From Mycobacterium hubeiense (GTDB lineage Bacteria; Actinomycetota; Actinomycetes; Mycobacteriales; Mycobacteriaceae): a DNA stretch of 64,000 nt. The stretch is taken from NCBI RefSeq assembly GCF_002838065.1, contig NZ_PIZU01000019.1, positions 39,616 to 103,615 on the forward strand. Reading direction: 5' to 3'. The position numbers and the translations under genes were made by a program. A model generated the notes under the pieces. The model was not told where the DNA came from. It did not search any database and saw nothing but the letters and a program-made list of their open reading frames with translations. Positions 54,042-62,987 of the stretch are shown here, piece after piece (the first letter of the stretch is position 1; every line of letters starts with the position of its first letter).

Positions 54042-54857
54042 TCATTTCAGCCCCGTCACGACGATCGAGCGGACGATGTGACGGCCGAACGCGACGAACA
54101 ACACGATCAGCGGAACGATCGCCACCGTCGTAGCCGCCATCACCAGCGTCCACTGCGCGTTGTAGCGCGACTGCAGACCCGCGGTCGCCACCGTCAGCAC
54201 CTGCCACTTGTCGCCGCTGGTGATCACCAACGGCCACAGGAAGTTGTTCCATTGCGAGACAACGGTGATCAGCCCCAGCGTCACCAGAATCGGACGACTT
54301 GCCGGCACCACCACATGCACGATGACGTCCAGCGTGTTGGCGCCGTCGAGCCGGGCGGCATTGATCAGGTCGGCGGGGATGGAGCGAAAGTACTCCCGCA
54401 GCAAGAAGATCGCATACGGCGAGCCGAACATGAACGGCAACACCAGCGCCCAGAACGTGTTGCGCAGACCGGCTTCGGCCATCATCAGATAGAGCGGCAC
54501 CACCGTCACGGTCGCCGGCACCATCAGCGTCGCGAGGTATACCCAGAATAATGTGTCGCGCCCGGGAAACTGCAGCCGCGCAAAGGCGTACGCGGCCAAT
54601 ACCGAAAACGTCAGCTGGCCAAGCAAAATGACCGCGGTCATCAGTGCCGTCACGACGATCGCGCGGCCGAAACCCGCGTCGGCCAGGCCCAGATAGTTCT
54701 CCAGCGTCGGAGGTGTGGGCCACGACAGCGCCGACTCGATGTTGAACTGCTGCGCCGAGGTGAACGACGTCAGCAGACCCAATCCGAACGGCACCAAGGT
54801 GATCAGCGCGCCGAGCGCCAGCGCGGCGTAGACGAACGGGGCGCTAAACGATCTCAT
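54042..54857 (-). CDS. uspB: Sugar ABC transporter permease UspB
   Basis: A 271-residue inner-membrane permease of the MalG type with about six helices. The EAA-like loop that contacts the ATPase is seen as NAARLDGANTLDVIVHVVVP. ATG 54857 overlaps the end of uspA by 14 nt. No ATPase gene is present in this operon; in mycobacteria a shared ATPase is thought to serve such importers. Confidence 0.92.
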   Translation of the reverse strand: MRSFSAPFVYAALALGALITLVPFGLGLLTSFTSAQQFNIESALSWPTPPTLENYLGLADAGFGRAIVVTALMTAVILLGQLTFSVLAAYAFARLQFPGRDTLFWVYLATLMVPATVTVVPLYLMMAEAGLRNTFWALVLPFMFGSPYAIFLLREYFRSIPADLINAARLDGANTLDVIVHVVVPASRPILVTLGLITVVSQWNNFLWPLVITSGDKWQVLTVATAGLQSRYNAQWTLVMAATTVAIVPLIVLFVAFGRHIVRSIVVTGLK

Positions 54858-55725
54858 AGCTGATCCGCCGTCGGAAGTACAACTGCTGGACGATGGTGAC
54901 CCCGACGAGCAGCACGAACAGCACCACCGACATCACCGCGGCCCGACCGACCGCGGCCGCGCCGAACGCCTCGGCGTAGATGCGATGCGCGACCAGATCG
55001 GTTCGGCCCTGCGGACCGCCGGCCGTCAGCGCGTACACCGTGTCGAATACCTGAGCGGCACTGATGATCCCGGTGACGAGCACGAAGAACGTCGTCGGCC
55101 GCAGCATCGGCAATGTGATGTGCCAGAACCGCTGCCACGCGGTGGCGCCGTCGGTGCGGGCCGCGTCGTGGATGTCCGACGGGATCGCGAGGATGCCCGC
55201 CAAGAAGAACAGCGTCACGTAGCCGACGTTGGTCCAGATCACCACCGCCGACACCACCGGCAGCGCCAGTCCCGGATCGGTCAGCCACTCGATGCGACGG
55301 TCCAGGAGCGTGCTGAGCGCGCCGTCGGTGGGCGCCAGGATCCAGCGCCACAGCACCGCAATCGCCAGCGGTGCGCAGATCCACGGCAACACGTACAGCG
55401 TGCGGAAGAACCCGGTACCGGGCAGCCCGCGGGCCAACATCGACGCGGCCGCCAAGCCGAGCAGAGTCTGCGTGGGAACCACCATCGCGATGAACAACAG
55501 CGTCACCAGCAGCGAGGTGGCGAACGACGCTTCGCTGAACACCGCCTGCCAATTGCGCAGTCCCACATACTCGATGGGGCCAAGCATGTCCCAGCGGTGC
55601 AGGCTCAGCCACAGCACGACAAGCATCGGCAACAACATGAACGTGACCACACCGAACAGGCTCGGCGCCAGCAGCGCATAGGCCAGCAAGGCCTGTCGAC
55701 CCCGCCGGAACGCCACCCCAGCCAT
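54844..55725 (-). CDS. uspA: Sugar ABC transporter permease UspA
   Basis: A 293-residue permease of the MalF/UgpA type with about six helices. The EAA-like loop is DAARTDGATAWQRFWHITLP. ATG 55725 lies 38 bp from the divergent tldD start, so the two promoters share a very short region. First gene of the uspABC operon. Confidence 0.92.
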   Translation of the reverse strand: MAGVAFRRGRQALLAYALLAPSLFGVVTFMLLPMLVVLWLSLHRWDMLGPIEYVGLRNWQAVFSEASFATSLLVTLLFIAMVVPTQTLLGLAAASMLARGLPGTGFFRTLYVLPWICAPLAIAVLWRWILAPTDGALSTLLDRRIEWLTDPGLALPVVSAVVIWTNVGYVTLFFLAGILAIPSDIHDAARTDGATAWQRFWHITLPMLRPTTFFVLVTGIISAAQVFDTVYALTAGGPQGRTDLVAHRIYAEAFGAAAVGRAAVMSVVLFVLLVGVTIVQQLYFRRRISYEIV

Positions 55726-55763
55726 TAAAGCGGGCCGACGCGCCGGCCACTACGGTGGGAGCC

Positions 55764-57281
55764 GTGACAGTGCCCCGACGAATCGATGCCGAATTCCTCG
55801 CCCTGCCACGACACCAGTTGGCCGATGCCGCGTTGCCTGCGGCGACGGCAGCCGGCGCCAGTTACGCCGACCTGCGCGTTCACTGCATCACCGAAGAGCT
55901 CGTAGGGCTGCGCGACGGTGCACTCGAAACGTCCGTCGTCAACCGGGAGATCGGCCTGGCGGTGCGGGTCATCGTCGACGGCACGTGGGGCTTCGCCTCC
56001 CACGCCGAGCTCACCGCGGACGTCGCGGCCGACACCGCGCGGCGGGCCGTGCAGGTGGCCAAGACGCTGGCCCCGCTGAACGCCGAACGCATCGAGCTGG
56101 CCCCCGAACCCGTCTACCCCGACGTCAGCTGGGTCTCGGACTACCGGATCGACCCGTTTACCGTCCCGGCGGCCGACAAGATCGCTGCGTTGCAGGAGTA
56201 CTCCGGGCGACTGCTCGCGGCCGACGGTGTCGACCACGTGTCCGCCAGCCTGCACACCGCCAAGGAGCAGACGTTCTACGCCGACACCTTCGGCTCGTCG
56301 ATCACCCAGCAGCGGGTGCGGGTGCAGCCGACGCTGGAAGCGGTGACCGTCGACGCCGCCGCGGGCACCTTCGAGTCGATGCGCACCCTCGCGCCGCCGA
56401 CCGCCCGCGGCTGGGAGGCGGTGGTCGATGACCACATCTGGGACTGGTCGGCGGAGCTGGCCGAACTGCCGACACTGCTCGCCCAGAAGGCCAAGGCGCC
56501 GAGTGTGACGCCCGGGCCGACGGATCTGGTGATCGACCCCTCGAACCTGTGGCTGACGATTCACGAATCGATCGGCCACGCCACCGAATACGACCGAGCC
56601 ATCGGTTATGAGGCCGCCTACGCGGGCACCTCGTTCGCGACGCCGGACAAACTCGGCACGATGCGCTACGGCTCGCCGGTGATGAATGTGACCGCCGACC
56701 GCACCGTCGAGTTCGGCTTGGCCACGGTTGGTTTCGACGACGAAGGGGTTCGCGCACAGAGCTGGGACCTGGTCCGCGACGGCATGTTCGTCGGCTATCA
56801 GCTCGACCGGGTGTTCGCGCCGCGACTTGGCGTCGCCCGGTCCAACGGCTGCTCGTACGCCGACTCGCCGCATCACGTGCCGATCCAGCGGATGGCCAAC
56901 GTCTCGCTGCAGCCCGGGCCCGACGACACCAGCACCGACGACCTCATTGCGCGCGTGGCCGACGGGCTCTACATCGTCGGCGACAAATCGTGGTCGATCG
57001 ATATGCAGCGCTATAACTTTCAGTTCACCGGCCAGCGCTTTGTCCGGATCCGCGACGGGCGGCTCGCGGGCCAGGTGCGCGATGTGGCATACCAGTCGAC
57101 CACCACCGATTTCTGGAATTCGCTGGAAGCCGTTGGCGGAGCGTCCACCTGGCGGCTCGGTGGTGCCTTCAACTGCGGCAAGGCCCAGCCCGGACAGGTG
57201 GCCGCGGTCAGCCACGGCTGCCCGTCGGCGCTGTTCCGCGGCATCAACATATTGAACACCCGGACCGAGGCGGGCCGATGA
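55764..57281 (+). CDS. tldD: TldD-family metalloprotease subunit
   Basis: A 505-residue protein of the TldD/PmbA family, matching the length of M. tuberculosis Rv2315c. The zinc motif HESIGHATEYD (HExxxH) is intact near residue 268. TldD pairs with TldE to form a heteromeric protease with a hidden chamber that degrades unfolded peptides or matures small peptides. GTG 55764 (VTVPRRIDAEF) is favoured over GTG 55755 by length and by GGTGGGAG just upstream. Overlaps tldE by 4 nt. Confidence 0.93.
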   Translation: MTVPRRIDAEFLALPRHQLADAALPAATAAGASYADLRVHCITEELVGLRDGALETSVVNREIGLAVRVIVDGTWGFASHAELTADVAADTARRAVQVAKTLAPLNAERIELAPEPVYPDVSWVSDYRIDPFTVPAADKIAALQEYSGRLLAADGVDHVSASLHTAKEQTFYADTFGSSITQQRVRVQPTLEAVTVDAAAGTFESMRTLAPPTARGWEAVVDDHIWDWSAELAELPTLLAQKAKAPSVTPGPTDLVIDPSNLWLTIHESIGHATEYDRAIGYEAAYAGTSFATPDKLGTMRYGSPVMNVTADRTVEFGLATVGFDDEGVRAQSWDLVRDGMFVGYQLDRVFAPRLGVARSNGCSYADSPHHVPIQRMANVSLQPGPDDTSTDDLIARVADGLYIVGDKSWSIDMQRYNFQFTGQRFVRIRDGRLAGQVRDVAYQSTTTDFWNSLEAVGGASTWRLGGAFNCGKAQPGQVAAVSHGCPSALFRGINILNTRTEAGR

Positions 57282-58648
57282 TCGGCGCGCAGCAGGTGGT
57301 CGAGCGCGCACTGGCCGCGGCCGCCCGATCCGGCAAGGCCGACGAGACGACGGTGCTGGTGACCGACCGCGCCGACGCGTCGCTGCGCTGGGCGGGCAAC
57401 ACCATGACCACCAACGGCGAATCCGTCAGCCGCAGTACCACCATCATCTCGATTGTCCGCAAAGGCGAACGCGCACAGGTGGGTTCGGTCCGATCGGCGG
57501 ACGTCGACCCGTCGTCGATCGACGACCTGGTGGCCGCGTCACAGGAGGCTGCGCTCTCGGCCCCCGAGGCGATCGACAGCGCGCCGCCGCTGCCCGCCGT
57601 CGAGGGTCCTGACGATTGGGACGCCCCGCTGCCCGGCACCGGGGCGGCGGCGTTCACCAGCATCGCGGGTGAGCTCGCGCGCGGCTTCAAGGGGGCCGAT
57701 CAGCTGTACGGGTATGCCCGCCACGTCGTGGAGACGACATTCGTGGCCACGGCACACGGGTTGCGGCGACGGTACACCCAGCCCACAGGCTCGGTGGAGA
57801 TCAACGCCAAACGCGGCGGCGCGAGCGCGTGGTCGGGCGTCAGCACGCCCGACTTCGTCGGCGTGCCAGTCGATTCGATGCTCGAACAGTTGTCGACGCG
57901 GTTGGGCTGGGCGTCGAAGACCGTGGAGTTGCCCGCGGGACGCTACGAGACCATCATGCCGCCGTCCACCGTCGCGGACATGATGATCTACCTGGCGTGG
58001 AGCATGGACGGCCGCGGCGCGCAGGAGGGCCGCACCGCGCTGTCGGCGCCGGGCGGAACACGGGTGGGGGAGAAGCTCACCGACCTGCCGCTGACGCTGT
58101 ACTCCGACCCTGAGGCCGACGGGCTGGCGTGCATGCCGTTCGTCGCGGTGCCGAGTTCCTCAGAGCGCGTGTCGATTTTCGACAACGGCATGGACATCGA
58201 TCGCGTGGACTGGATTCGCGACGGCACGATCAACGCGCTGGCCTATCCACGGGCCGCCGCCGAGGAGTTCGACGCCCCGGTGGCAGTGCCCGCGGACAAC
58301 CTGGTGATGACGGGCGGTGACGCGAGCCTGGCCGACATGATCGCCGGCACCGAGCGCGGCTTGTTGCTGACGACACTGTGGTACATCCGCACCGTCGACC
58401 CGACGGTGCTGCTGCTGACCGGGCTCACCCGCGACGGGGTGTATCTGGTGCAAGATGGCGAAGTGACCGCGGCCGTCAACAACTTTCGGTTCAACGAGAG
58501 CCCGCTGGAGCTGCTGCGGCGGGCCACCGAAGCCGGCATCAGCGAGATCACGCTGCCGCGCGAGTGGGGTGATTGGGCGACCCGGGCGGCGATGCCGTCG
58601 CTGCGGATTCCGGACTTCCACATGTCATCGGTCAGTCAGGCGCAATAG
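57278..58648 (+). CDS. tldE: TldE/PmbA-family protease partner
   Basis: A 456-residue TldD/PmbA-family protein lacking the HExxxH motif, as expected for the non-catalytic TldE partner. Sections such as WAGNTMTTNGESVSRSTTI, LVMTGGDASLADMIAGTERG and VQDGEVTAAVNNFRFNESPL are typical. ATG 57278 overlaps tldD by 4 nt, giving one operon and balanced subunits. Matches Rv2314c in order and size. Confidence 0.93.
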   Translation: MIGAQQVVERALAAAARSGKADETTVLVTDRADASLRWAGNTMTTNGESVSRSTTIISIVRKGERAQVGSVRSADVDPSSIDDLVAASQEAALSAPEAIDSAPPLPAVEGPDDWDAPLPGTGAAAFTSIAGELARGFKGADQLYGYARHVVETTFVATAHGLRRRYTQPTGSVEINAKRGGASAWSGVSTPDFVGVPVDSMLEQLSTRLGWASKTVELPAGRYETIMPPSTVADMMIYLAWSMDGRGAQEGRTALSAPGGTRVGEKLTDLPLTLYSDPEADGLACMPFVAVPSSSERVSIFDNGMDIDRVDWIRDGTINALAYPRAAAEEFDAPVAVPADNLVMTGGDASLADMIAGTERGLLLTTLWYIRTVDPTVLLLTGLTRDGVYLVQDGEVTAAVNNFRFNESPLELLRRATEAGISEITLPREWGDWATRAAMPSLRIPDFHMSSVSQAQ

Positions 58649-58654
58649 TTTCAA

Positions 58655-59383
58655 ATGTCCTACGCGCAGCAGCAGTTCACGGCATACGGGCCGTCGTACT
58701 GGGGTGCCATCGCGGTGTTCGCGATCGGGTCGGTGGTGCTGGTGTGGGTGGGGCGCAGGCAGACCGAAGCGCAGGCCAGGCTGCTCGGCCGTGTGCTCGG
58801 GGCGCTGACGGGGGCGATCTACGTGACGATCCTGATCTACTCGCTGATTCCGCCGTCGCTCTCGTGGTCGGTGCCGCTGCGGTTGACGGATCTGGCGACG
58901 GCCGCCGCGGCGTATGCGTTGTGGTCGCAACGGCAGTGGGCGTACGCGCTCACCTATTACTGGGGGCTGGTGCTGAGCGTGCAGGCGCTGATCTCGCCGG
59001 TGCTGAAGAGCCCGGACTTCCCGCACTACGAGTTCCTGGCGTTCTGGGCGATTCATCTGCTCGTCGTCTGGGCGGCGATCTACCTGACGTGGGGGCGAGG
59101 GATGCGCCCGGATTGGCGCAGCTATCGCTTCGTGGCGGTGGTCACCGCGGTGTGGGCGGTCGTGACGTTCGTGTTCAACCGGATCGCGGACACCAACTAT
59201 GGCTTCCTCAACGGAAAACCGGTCACGGCAAGCCTCTTGGACGTGCTCGGCCCGTGGCCGGTCTACATCTTCACGGCCGCAGCGCTGATCCTCATCGTCT
59301 GGGCGCTGATGACGTGGCCGTGGGTGCGAAACCCCGAAAGCAAGCGGACACTTAGGCACTCGCCAGCCGACGGCGGCCAGTGA
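58655..59383 (+). CDS. TIGR02206/YwaF-like integral membrane protein
   Basis: A 242-residue protein with about six membrane helices. The pattern SLIPPSLSWSVPLRLTDLAT (charged residue in a membrane helix), YYWGLVLSVQALISPVL, DFPHYEFLAFWAIHLLVV and NYGFLNGKPVTASLLDVLGP is characteristic of the YwaF family. The C-terminus is hydrophilic. ATG 58655 is 6 nt after tldE, so co-transcription is likely. Molecular function unknown. Confidence 0.87.
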   Translation: MSYAQQQFTAYGPSYWGAIAVFAIGSVVLVWVGRRQTEAQARLLGRVLGALTGAIYVTILIYSLIPPSLSWSVPLRLTDLATAAAAYALWSQRQWAYALTYYWGLVLSVQALISPVLKSPDFPHYEFLAFWAIHLLVVWAAIYLTWGRGMRPDWRSYRFVAVVTAVWAVVTFVFNRIADTNYGFLNGKPVTASLLDVLGPWPVYIFTAAALILIVWALMTWPWVRNPESKRTLRHSPADGGQ

Positions 59384-59458
59384 GTGCCGCAATTCATTGA
59401 GTGAGCCCAAAGCGATGGCCGTTAGACTGCCTATGTCAACGGCAATTTAGGGGACCAG

Positions 59459-59734
59459 ATGAATGCGCTGAACGTCAATGCGGACGGCCTACGAGCGGCG
59501 TCCGCTGAGCTAGGCGAAAGCGCGAGCGCGGTAATCAGAGCCGCCACCACAAGTGGCCAAACAAGCGGCAAACCCTCCGGCGAAGGAATTGCTGCTGCAG
59601 CGGCGTCGCTTGCTGCGTTCGGCCGGGCCTACCAAGGTCGGATCGAGGGTCATGCCCAGTCCACGCACTCAGCAGCGGCCCTCTACACCACTACCGACAG
59701 CAACGCGTCTGGCGACATCGCAAGAACCGTATGA
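59459..59734 (+). CDS. EspC-like small secreted protein of type VII secretion (DUF2580-type)
   Basis: A 91-residue helical protein of WXG100 size. It begins LNVNADGLRAASAELGESAS, typical of the EspC-like family, and the C-terminal Y76-T-T-T-D80 fits the YxxxD/E export signal of type VII substrates, with a Gly-Lys-Pro-Ser turn region in the middle. ATG 59459 follows GGGGAC. The stop overlaps the next ATG by 4 nt (ATGA). The low-GC start region suggests an accessory cluster. Secretion is inferred from family features. Confidence 0.78.
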   Translation: MNALNVNADGLRAASAELGESASAVIRAATTSGQTSGKPSGEGIAAAAASLAAFGRAYQGRIEGHAQSTHSAAALYTTTDSNASGDIARTV

Positions 59735-61074
59735 GCGCCGGGCGCACCCCCTTTGACCTGCTGAGACCGCCTGGGTCCCCGCCCAGGGTCGCGGCACCAA
59801 CCGGTCTGCCGACCAAGGTAGAAATCGATGAGTGGACAGGCGCGATCAACGATCTGTTTAGCGCCGCCGCCGAGTACCGACGGTGTGCAAAGAGCCTCGA
59901 CGCGATTGCCGATGCCCACTGTCAAACGTTGTCTGCACCCGGTGGCACCGACTGGGAGGGCAGCGGCGCCGACGCTGCGCGAGAAGCGGCATACGCCGAC
60001 CGCGGGGTTGTGTGGCAGGCTACTGATCACATCCGGCATAACCTTGCGAAGGCTGCTGAGGACGGCGCGCAGGCCGTCAGCGCCGCCCGAAACCGCGTAA
60101 TAGAAGCGATCGACCAGGCTGAGCAGGACGGGTTTACGGTGGGGGACGACCTATCTGTGGCTGATACGAATACCTATACAGACATGTCGGTTTATCAGGC
60201 CCGACAAGCCAAAGCTGCGGAGCACAGTCAAGATATCGCCAAGCTGGCTGGCGAGCTTGTGGCTGCGGATACCCACGCGGGAAGGCAACTAAGTACGGAG
60301 GCCGCCGCTCTTGACGCCATGGTCCCCACAAGCTGGGGCCCGAGGAGGCAAGAATCGGATGACCGGCCTACGTCGGATATCGAGGCCGTCGATCATGAGC
60401 GGGGTGAGCCAGCGCTGGAATCGGATCCGGCTCCAGCAGGGCAAGCGGGTAATCCGCCTAATGGGTTTGTTGGAGATCAGCGCTTTGGACATTGGGAGCC
60501 TGTTGTTCCACCGCCCTACGTCGGGGCAACTCCGCCTCCTTTGAAACCGGAATACCGGCCATTCCCCGAGGATCCGACGAAGCTGGGTGGCACGACGGGT
60601 ATGTATACGCCTGGAAGGACGTGGGTACAGGACTCGTCCGCGCCCTACGTGCAGCGTCAAGAAGAATACCGTTTCCGTATTGCAGGTCAGGAAGCCACGA
60701 CCTATACCCGGATGGTTAACGAAAACGGAGTCTGGAAACAGGAACGATGGGTCCAAAACGTTTATGAATATCAACGGAATACCCAGTTAGTTTTTGGCGG
60801 CGACATTAGCAGGAATGGTGAGAAGGGCAGCCTAGCGGGCCTGCCTCCAATGCCAAATTTCGACAACGAGTGGAAGCGGATATTGCCACAAGAAATTGCG
60901 GTACTATCCGCCCAAAATCCGACCATAAAGTACTATCTCCCCGACGGCTGCGGTGGCCAGTTCACTTTCGAAAATGGAGTGCCAGTCGGTGGTTACAGCG
61001 GGCTGCCGCCCGCTTCCATGACGCCGATACCCGGTACAGGACAGGTACCTCCCGTAATGACGCGTCCATGGTGA
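59731..61074 (+). CDS. WXG-domain protein, candidate type VII secretion substrate
   Basis: A 447-residue protein. Residues about 30-185 form a long helical region resembling a WXG/LXG-type domain: W75-E-G77 in GGTDWEGSGAD, AEYRRCAKSLDAIADAHCQT, and KLAGELVAADTHAGRQLSTE. A Pro-rich linker (about 190-290) follows. The C-terminal 150 residues include GMYTPGRTWVQDSSAPYVQR, YTRMVNENGVWKQERW and YYLPDGCGGQFTFENGVPVG, which I do not recognise as a known toxin. It overlaps the EspC-like gene (4 nt) and the downstream membrane protein (7 nt). A truncated relic of the same domain lies at 23634-24042. Function unknown. Confidence 0.75.
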   Translation: MSAGRTPFDLLRPPGSPPRVAAPTGLPTKVEIDEWTGAINDLFSAAAEYRRCAKSLDAIADAHCQTLSAPGGTDWEGSGADAAREAAYADRGVVWQATDHIRHNLAKAAEDGAQAVSAARNRVIEAIDQAEQDGFTVGDDLSVADTNTYTDMSVYQARQAKAAEHSQDIAKLAGELVAADTHAGRQLSTEAAALDAMVPTSWGPRRQESDDRPTSDIEAVDHERGEPALESDPAPAGQAGNPPNGFVGDQRFGHWEPVVPPPYVGATPPPLKPEYRPFPEDPTKLGGTTGMYTPGRTWVQDSSAPYVQRQEEYRFRIAGQEATTYTRMVNENGVWKQERWVQNVYEYQRNTQLVFGGDISRNGEKGSLAGLPPMPNFDNEWKRILPQEIAVLSAQNPTIKYYLPDGCGGQFTFENGVPVGGYSGLPPASMTPIPGTGQVPPVMTRPW

Positions 61075-61523
61075 TAACGCGGCGCAACTGGTTAATTGCT
61101 GGTGGTCTTGCTGCCGTCGTGGTTGTGCTGGGGGCGACGGCGGCGGTCGTCCTGTCGAACCGCGCCCCGTCGGATTGCGCCGTCGTGAGTTCAATCATCG
61201 ACTACAACAACCAATTCAACGAGAGCGTCAGGCAAAAATCCGACGCGCGTGTCGAAACAAGCGACTCTGATTACACGGAGTGGGCTGCGCGGATCAAACA
61301 ACTCGCCGATCAAATCCACAACAACCAGGGACTGGCTGAACAAGCCGATAAGTTGGCCGACCTTGCTGGCCAGACAGCCGCGCTGGTGCCCCGGTATCGG
61401 GCCGAATCGTCTGCGATGTCCCCGCTGGAGACAACACCGCCTGAATCGGTGCGCGATTATTCCCGTATCGGCACGGAGTTCAACGACACCTTGGCAGTCC
61501 TCGACAACGCTTGCCCAAGCTAG
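61068..61523 (+). CDS. Membrane-anchored hypothetical protein of the type VII-like module
   Basis: A 151-residue protein. A positively charged start (MVITRRNW) and one hydrophobic segment (LIAGGLAAVVVVLGATAAVV) anchor it. The exported part has Cys in SDCAVV and DNACPS at each end, possibly a disulfide, and helical content (QLADQIHNNQGLAEQADKLA). ATG 61068 overlaps the WXG gene by 7 nt; GTG 61071 is one codon later. It may act as partner or protection protein to the upstream product, an inference from gene order. The stop shares CTAG with the convergent gene. Confidence 0.7.
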   Translation: MVITRRNWLIAGGLAAVVVVLGATAAVVLSNRAPSDCAVVSSIIDYNNQFNESVRQKSDARVETSDSDYTEWAARIKQLADQIHNNQGLAEQADKLADLAGQTAALVPRYRAESSAMSPLETTPPESVRDYSRIGTEFNDTLAVLDNACPS

Positions 61524-61759
61524 GGCAATTTTGAGTCGTCCTCGTCGTTATCATCGGTCCAGTGCACCCACTCCGGCAACGGCGTCGGAGGAACCCCAAC
61601 TGTCGACAACGAGCCGAGATTCGGGTCGCTTCTTGGGCGAAACCTTACTGTTCGGCTTTTACGGATGTAGGTGATCACTATGACCGTGACGCCTATAGCG
61701 ATGAACGCCAGCAGGACAAACTTGAAGATTTGCAACCACACGTGAACTTTCCAAATCAT
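61520..61759 (-). CDS. Small single-helix membrane protein
   Basis: A 79-residue protein starting at ATG 61759, MIWKVHVWLQIFKFVLLAFI, with one helix continuing to IGVTVIVITYI. The remainder is basic then Pro-rich and ends in an acidic tail (DDNDEDDSKLP). No strong ribosome binding site is present, and the frame extends upstream; the assignment of the start is uncertain. Unrecognised. Convergent with the preceding gene. Confidence 0.5.
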   Translation of the reverse strand: MIWKVHVWLQIFKFVLLAFIAIGVTVIVITYIRKSRTVRFRPRSDPNLGSLSTVGVPPTPLPEWVHWTDDNDEDDSKLP

Positions 61760-61959
61760 CGACAAATCAGCGAAGATCCTGCCGTCAACACTGAACGATG
61801 CTACCTGTTGGCAACGCGCGCTGTTATTGGTCTGGTTATGGACTCGCCGGATTACTGCGGCTGCTTCGGCGACCCTGTGGCGCCGTGACCGCAGAATGCG
61901 ACCTTTTGGGCGTTGATGGCATGCCCGCGTTGCGAACGTGGAGCCAAGCCGATTAAGAG

Positions 61960-61978
61960 TGTGTATGCTCATTACACA
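61960..61978. promoter_or_regulatory. VapBC promoter/operator inverted repeat
   Basis: TGTGTA-TGCTCAT-TACACA is a perfect inverted repeat with 6-bp arms and a 7-bp spacer. The right arm runs to the first base of the vapB ATG (61978), and TATGCT (61964-61969) may be the -10 element, giving a nearly leaderless transcript. VapB/VapBC complexes bind such palindromes to repress their own operon. Confidence 0.6.
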
Positions 61979-62247
61979 TGAGCAGCCGTGTTCAGGTCAT
62001 CTTGTCCGACGCCGAACGGGAGGCGTTCCGGCGGCAGGCGGCATCCAAGAAGATGTCCCTGAGTAACTGGCTGCGCGAGGCAGGCCTCAAGCAGCTCGAA
62101 GCTGAGCAAGATCGACCGATTCGGACGGTTGAGGATCTGCGCGAATTCTTCGCGTCGCTGCCGGAAGAGGCTGGCACCGAACCGGACTGGGATGAGTATC
62201 TCCGCGTTATGGCAGAGTCGCGGCGGCGCGGCGCGTCGGCGACATGA
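61978..62247 (+). CDS. vapB: VapB-type antitoxin
   Basis: An 89-residue protein with an N-terminal ribbon-helix-helix-like DNA-binding part (SSRVQVILSDAEREAFRRQA, then MSLSNWLREAGLKQLE) and an acidic C-terminus (EEAGTEPDWDEYLRV) that would bind VapC. Stop overlaps vapC by 4 nt (ATGA). The pair is an accessory toxin-antitoxin module. Confidence 0.85.
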   Translation: MSSRVQVILSDAEREAFRRQAASKKMSLSNWLREAGLKQLEAEQDRPIRTVEDLREFFASLPEEAGTEPDWDEYLRVMAESRRRGASAT

Positions 62248-62621
62248 TCTTCGTCGACACGAACGTCTTCATGTACGCAGTGGGGCGAGAGCATCCGCTT
62301 CGGCAGTCGGCCCGGGATTTCTTCGCGCACAGCGTCGAGCACCGGACCAGGCTGGTCACCTCGGCGGAAGTACCCCATGAGCTGCTGCACGCGTACATCC
62401 CCGCCAATCGGATGGAAACACTCGACGCGGCCCTGACGCTGACCCGCTCATTGACCGAGATCTGGCCGCTCGAGGAGGCCGACGTTGTGCACGCCCGCGC
62501 ACTGTGCGAGCGCTATCGTGCGCTCGGCGCACGTGACCTCATACACGTTGCCTGCTGTCAACGTCGGGGCGTCACCGACATCAAGACGTTCGACCGGGGC
62601 TTGGCAAGCGCGTTTCACTAA
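62244..62621 (+). CDS. vapC: VapC-type PIN-domain toxin
   Basis: A 125-residue PIN-domain ribonuclease. The acidic active-site residues are visible: Asp5 in IFVDTNVF, Glu in SAEVPHELLH, Asp in GARDLIHVA and Asp in KTFDRGL. VapC toxins usually cleave tRNA or rRNA; the target here is unknown. The gene is coupled to vapB by a 4-nt overlap and ends 56 nt before a tRNA gene. Confidence 0.9.
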   Translation: MIFVDTNVFMYAVGREHPLRQSARDFFAHSVEHRTRLVTSAEVPHELLHAYIPANRMETLDAALTLTRSLTEIWPLEEADVVHARALCERYRALGARDLIHVACCQRRGVTDIKTFDRGLASAFH

Positions 62622-62677
62622 TAGGCGTGGTGATGACCTCTGCAGGTCTGTGCAACGATTAATGCCGCCGTTGCGCC

Positions 62678-62751
62678 GGGGCGGTAGCTCAGTCGGTTAG
62701 AGCCGCGGACTCATAATCCGTTGGTCGCGGGTTCGAGCCCCGCCCGCCCCA
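62678..62751 (+). tRNA. tRNA with CAT anticodon (Met elongator or lysidine-modified Ile2)
   Basis: A 74-nt cloverleaf. The acceptor stem GGGGCGG pairs with CCGCCCC, with A62751 as discriminator. The D arm is GCTC/GAGC, the anticodon stem GCGGA/TCCGT carries loop CTCATAA with anticodon CAT (62712-62714), and the T arm has GGTTCGAGCC. The variable-region stretch TTGGTCGCGGG resembles tRNA-Ile2 of other bacteria, so it could be the Ile (AUA-decoding) tRNA rather than Met. CCA is not encoded. Confidence 0.9.
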
Positions 62752-62987
62752 CTGTATTTGACCTGGTCAGACCATAGTTGTGGCGGTTAGGTCAGCTAGG
62801 TACGGTGCGATTTACCGGCGTCGTACCGGCGTGTGGCGCGGTACATGCGGCGCGAGCTAACTGCAACACCAGCCACTCCCGTCACAATCGGCCAAACAGT
62901 CAAGCAGATCGTCAATCTGAAGTCGCGGAGGTTGACGGGCGTGTCGCGGCCCCGTCTCGTCGGTGCTTCGCCATACCCATGTGGGCC

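Noticed and set aside
51989..54133. 714-codon plus-strand open frame across the end of the ECF T gene and uspC
   Set aside because: It is in another frame from the T gene and antisense to uspC; low-complexity translation, no domain.
55725..57311. 528-codon minus-strand open frame opposite tldD
   Set aside because: Shadow of tldD, with Gly/Arg/His-rich translation and no motif.
62764..62774. TGGTC-A-GACCA hairpin after the CAT tRNA as an intrinsic terminator
   Set aside because: The stem is only 5 bp and has no following T-run, so it is not annotated as a terminator.
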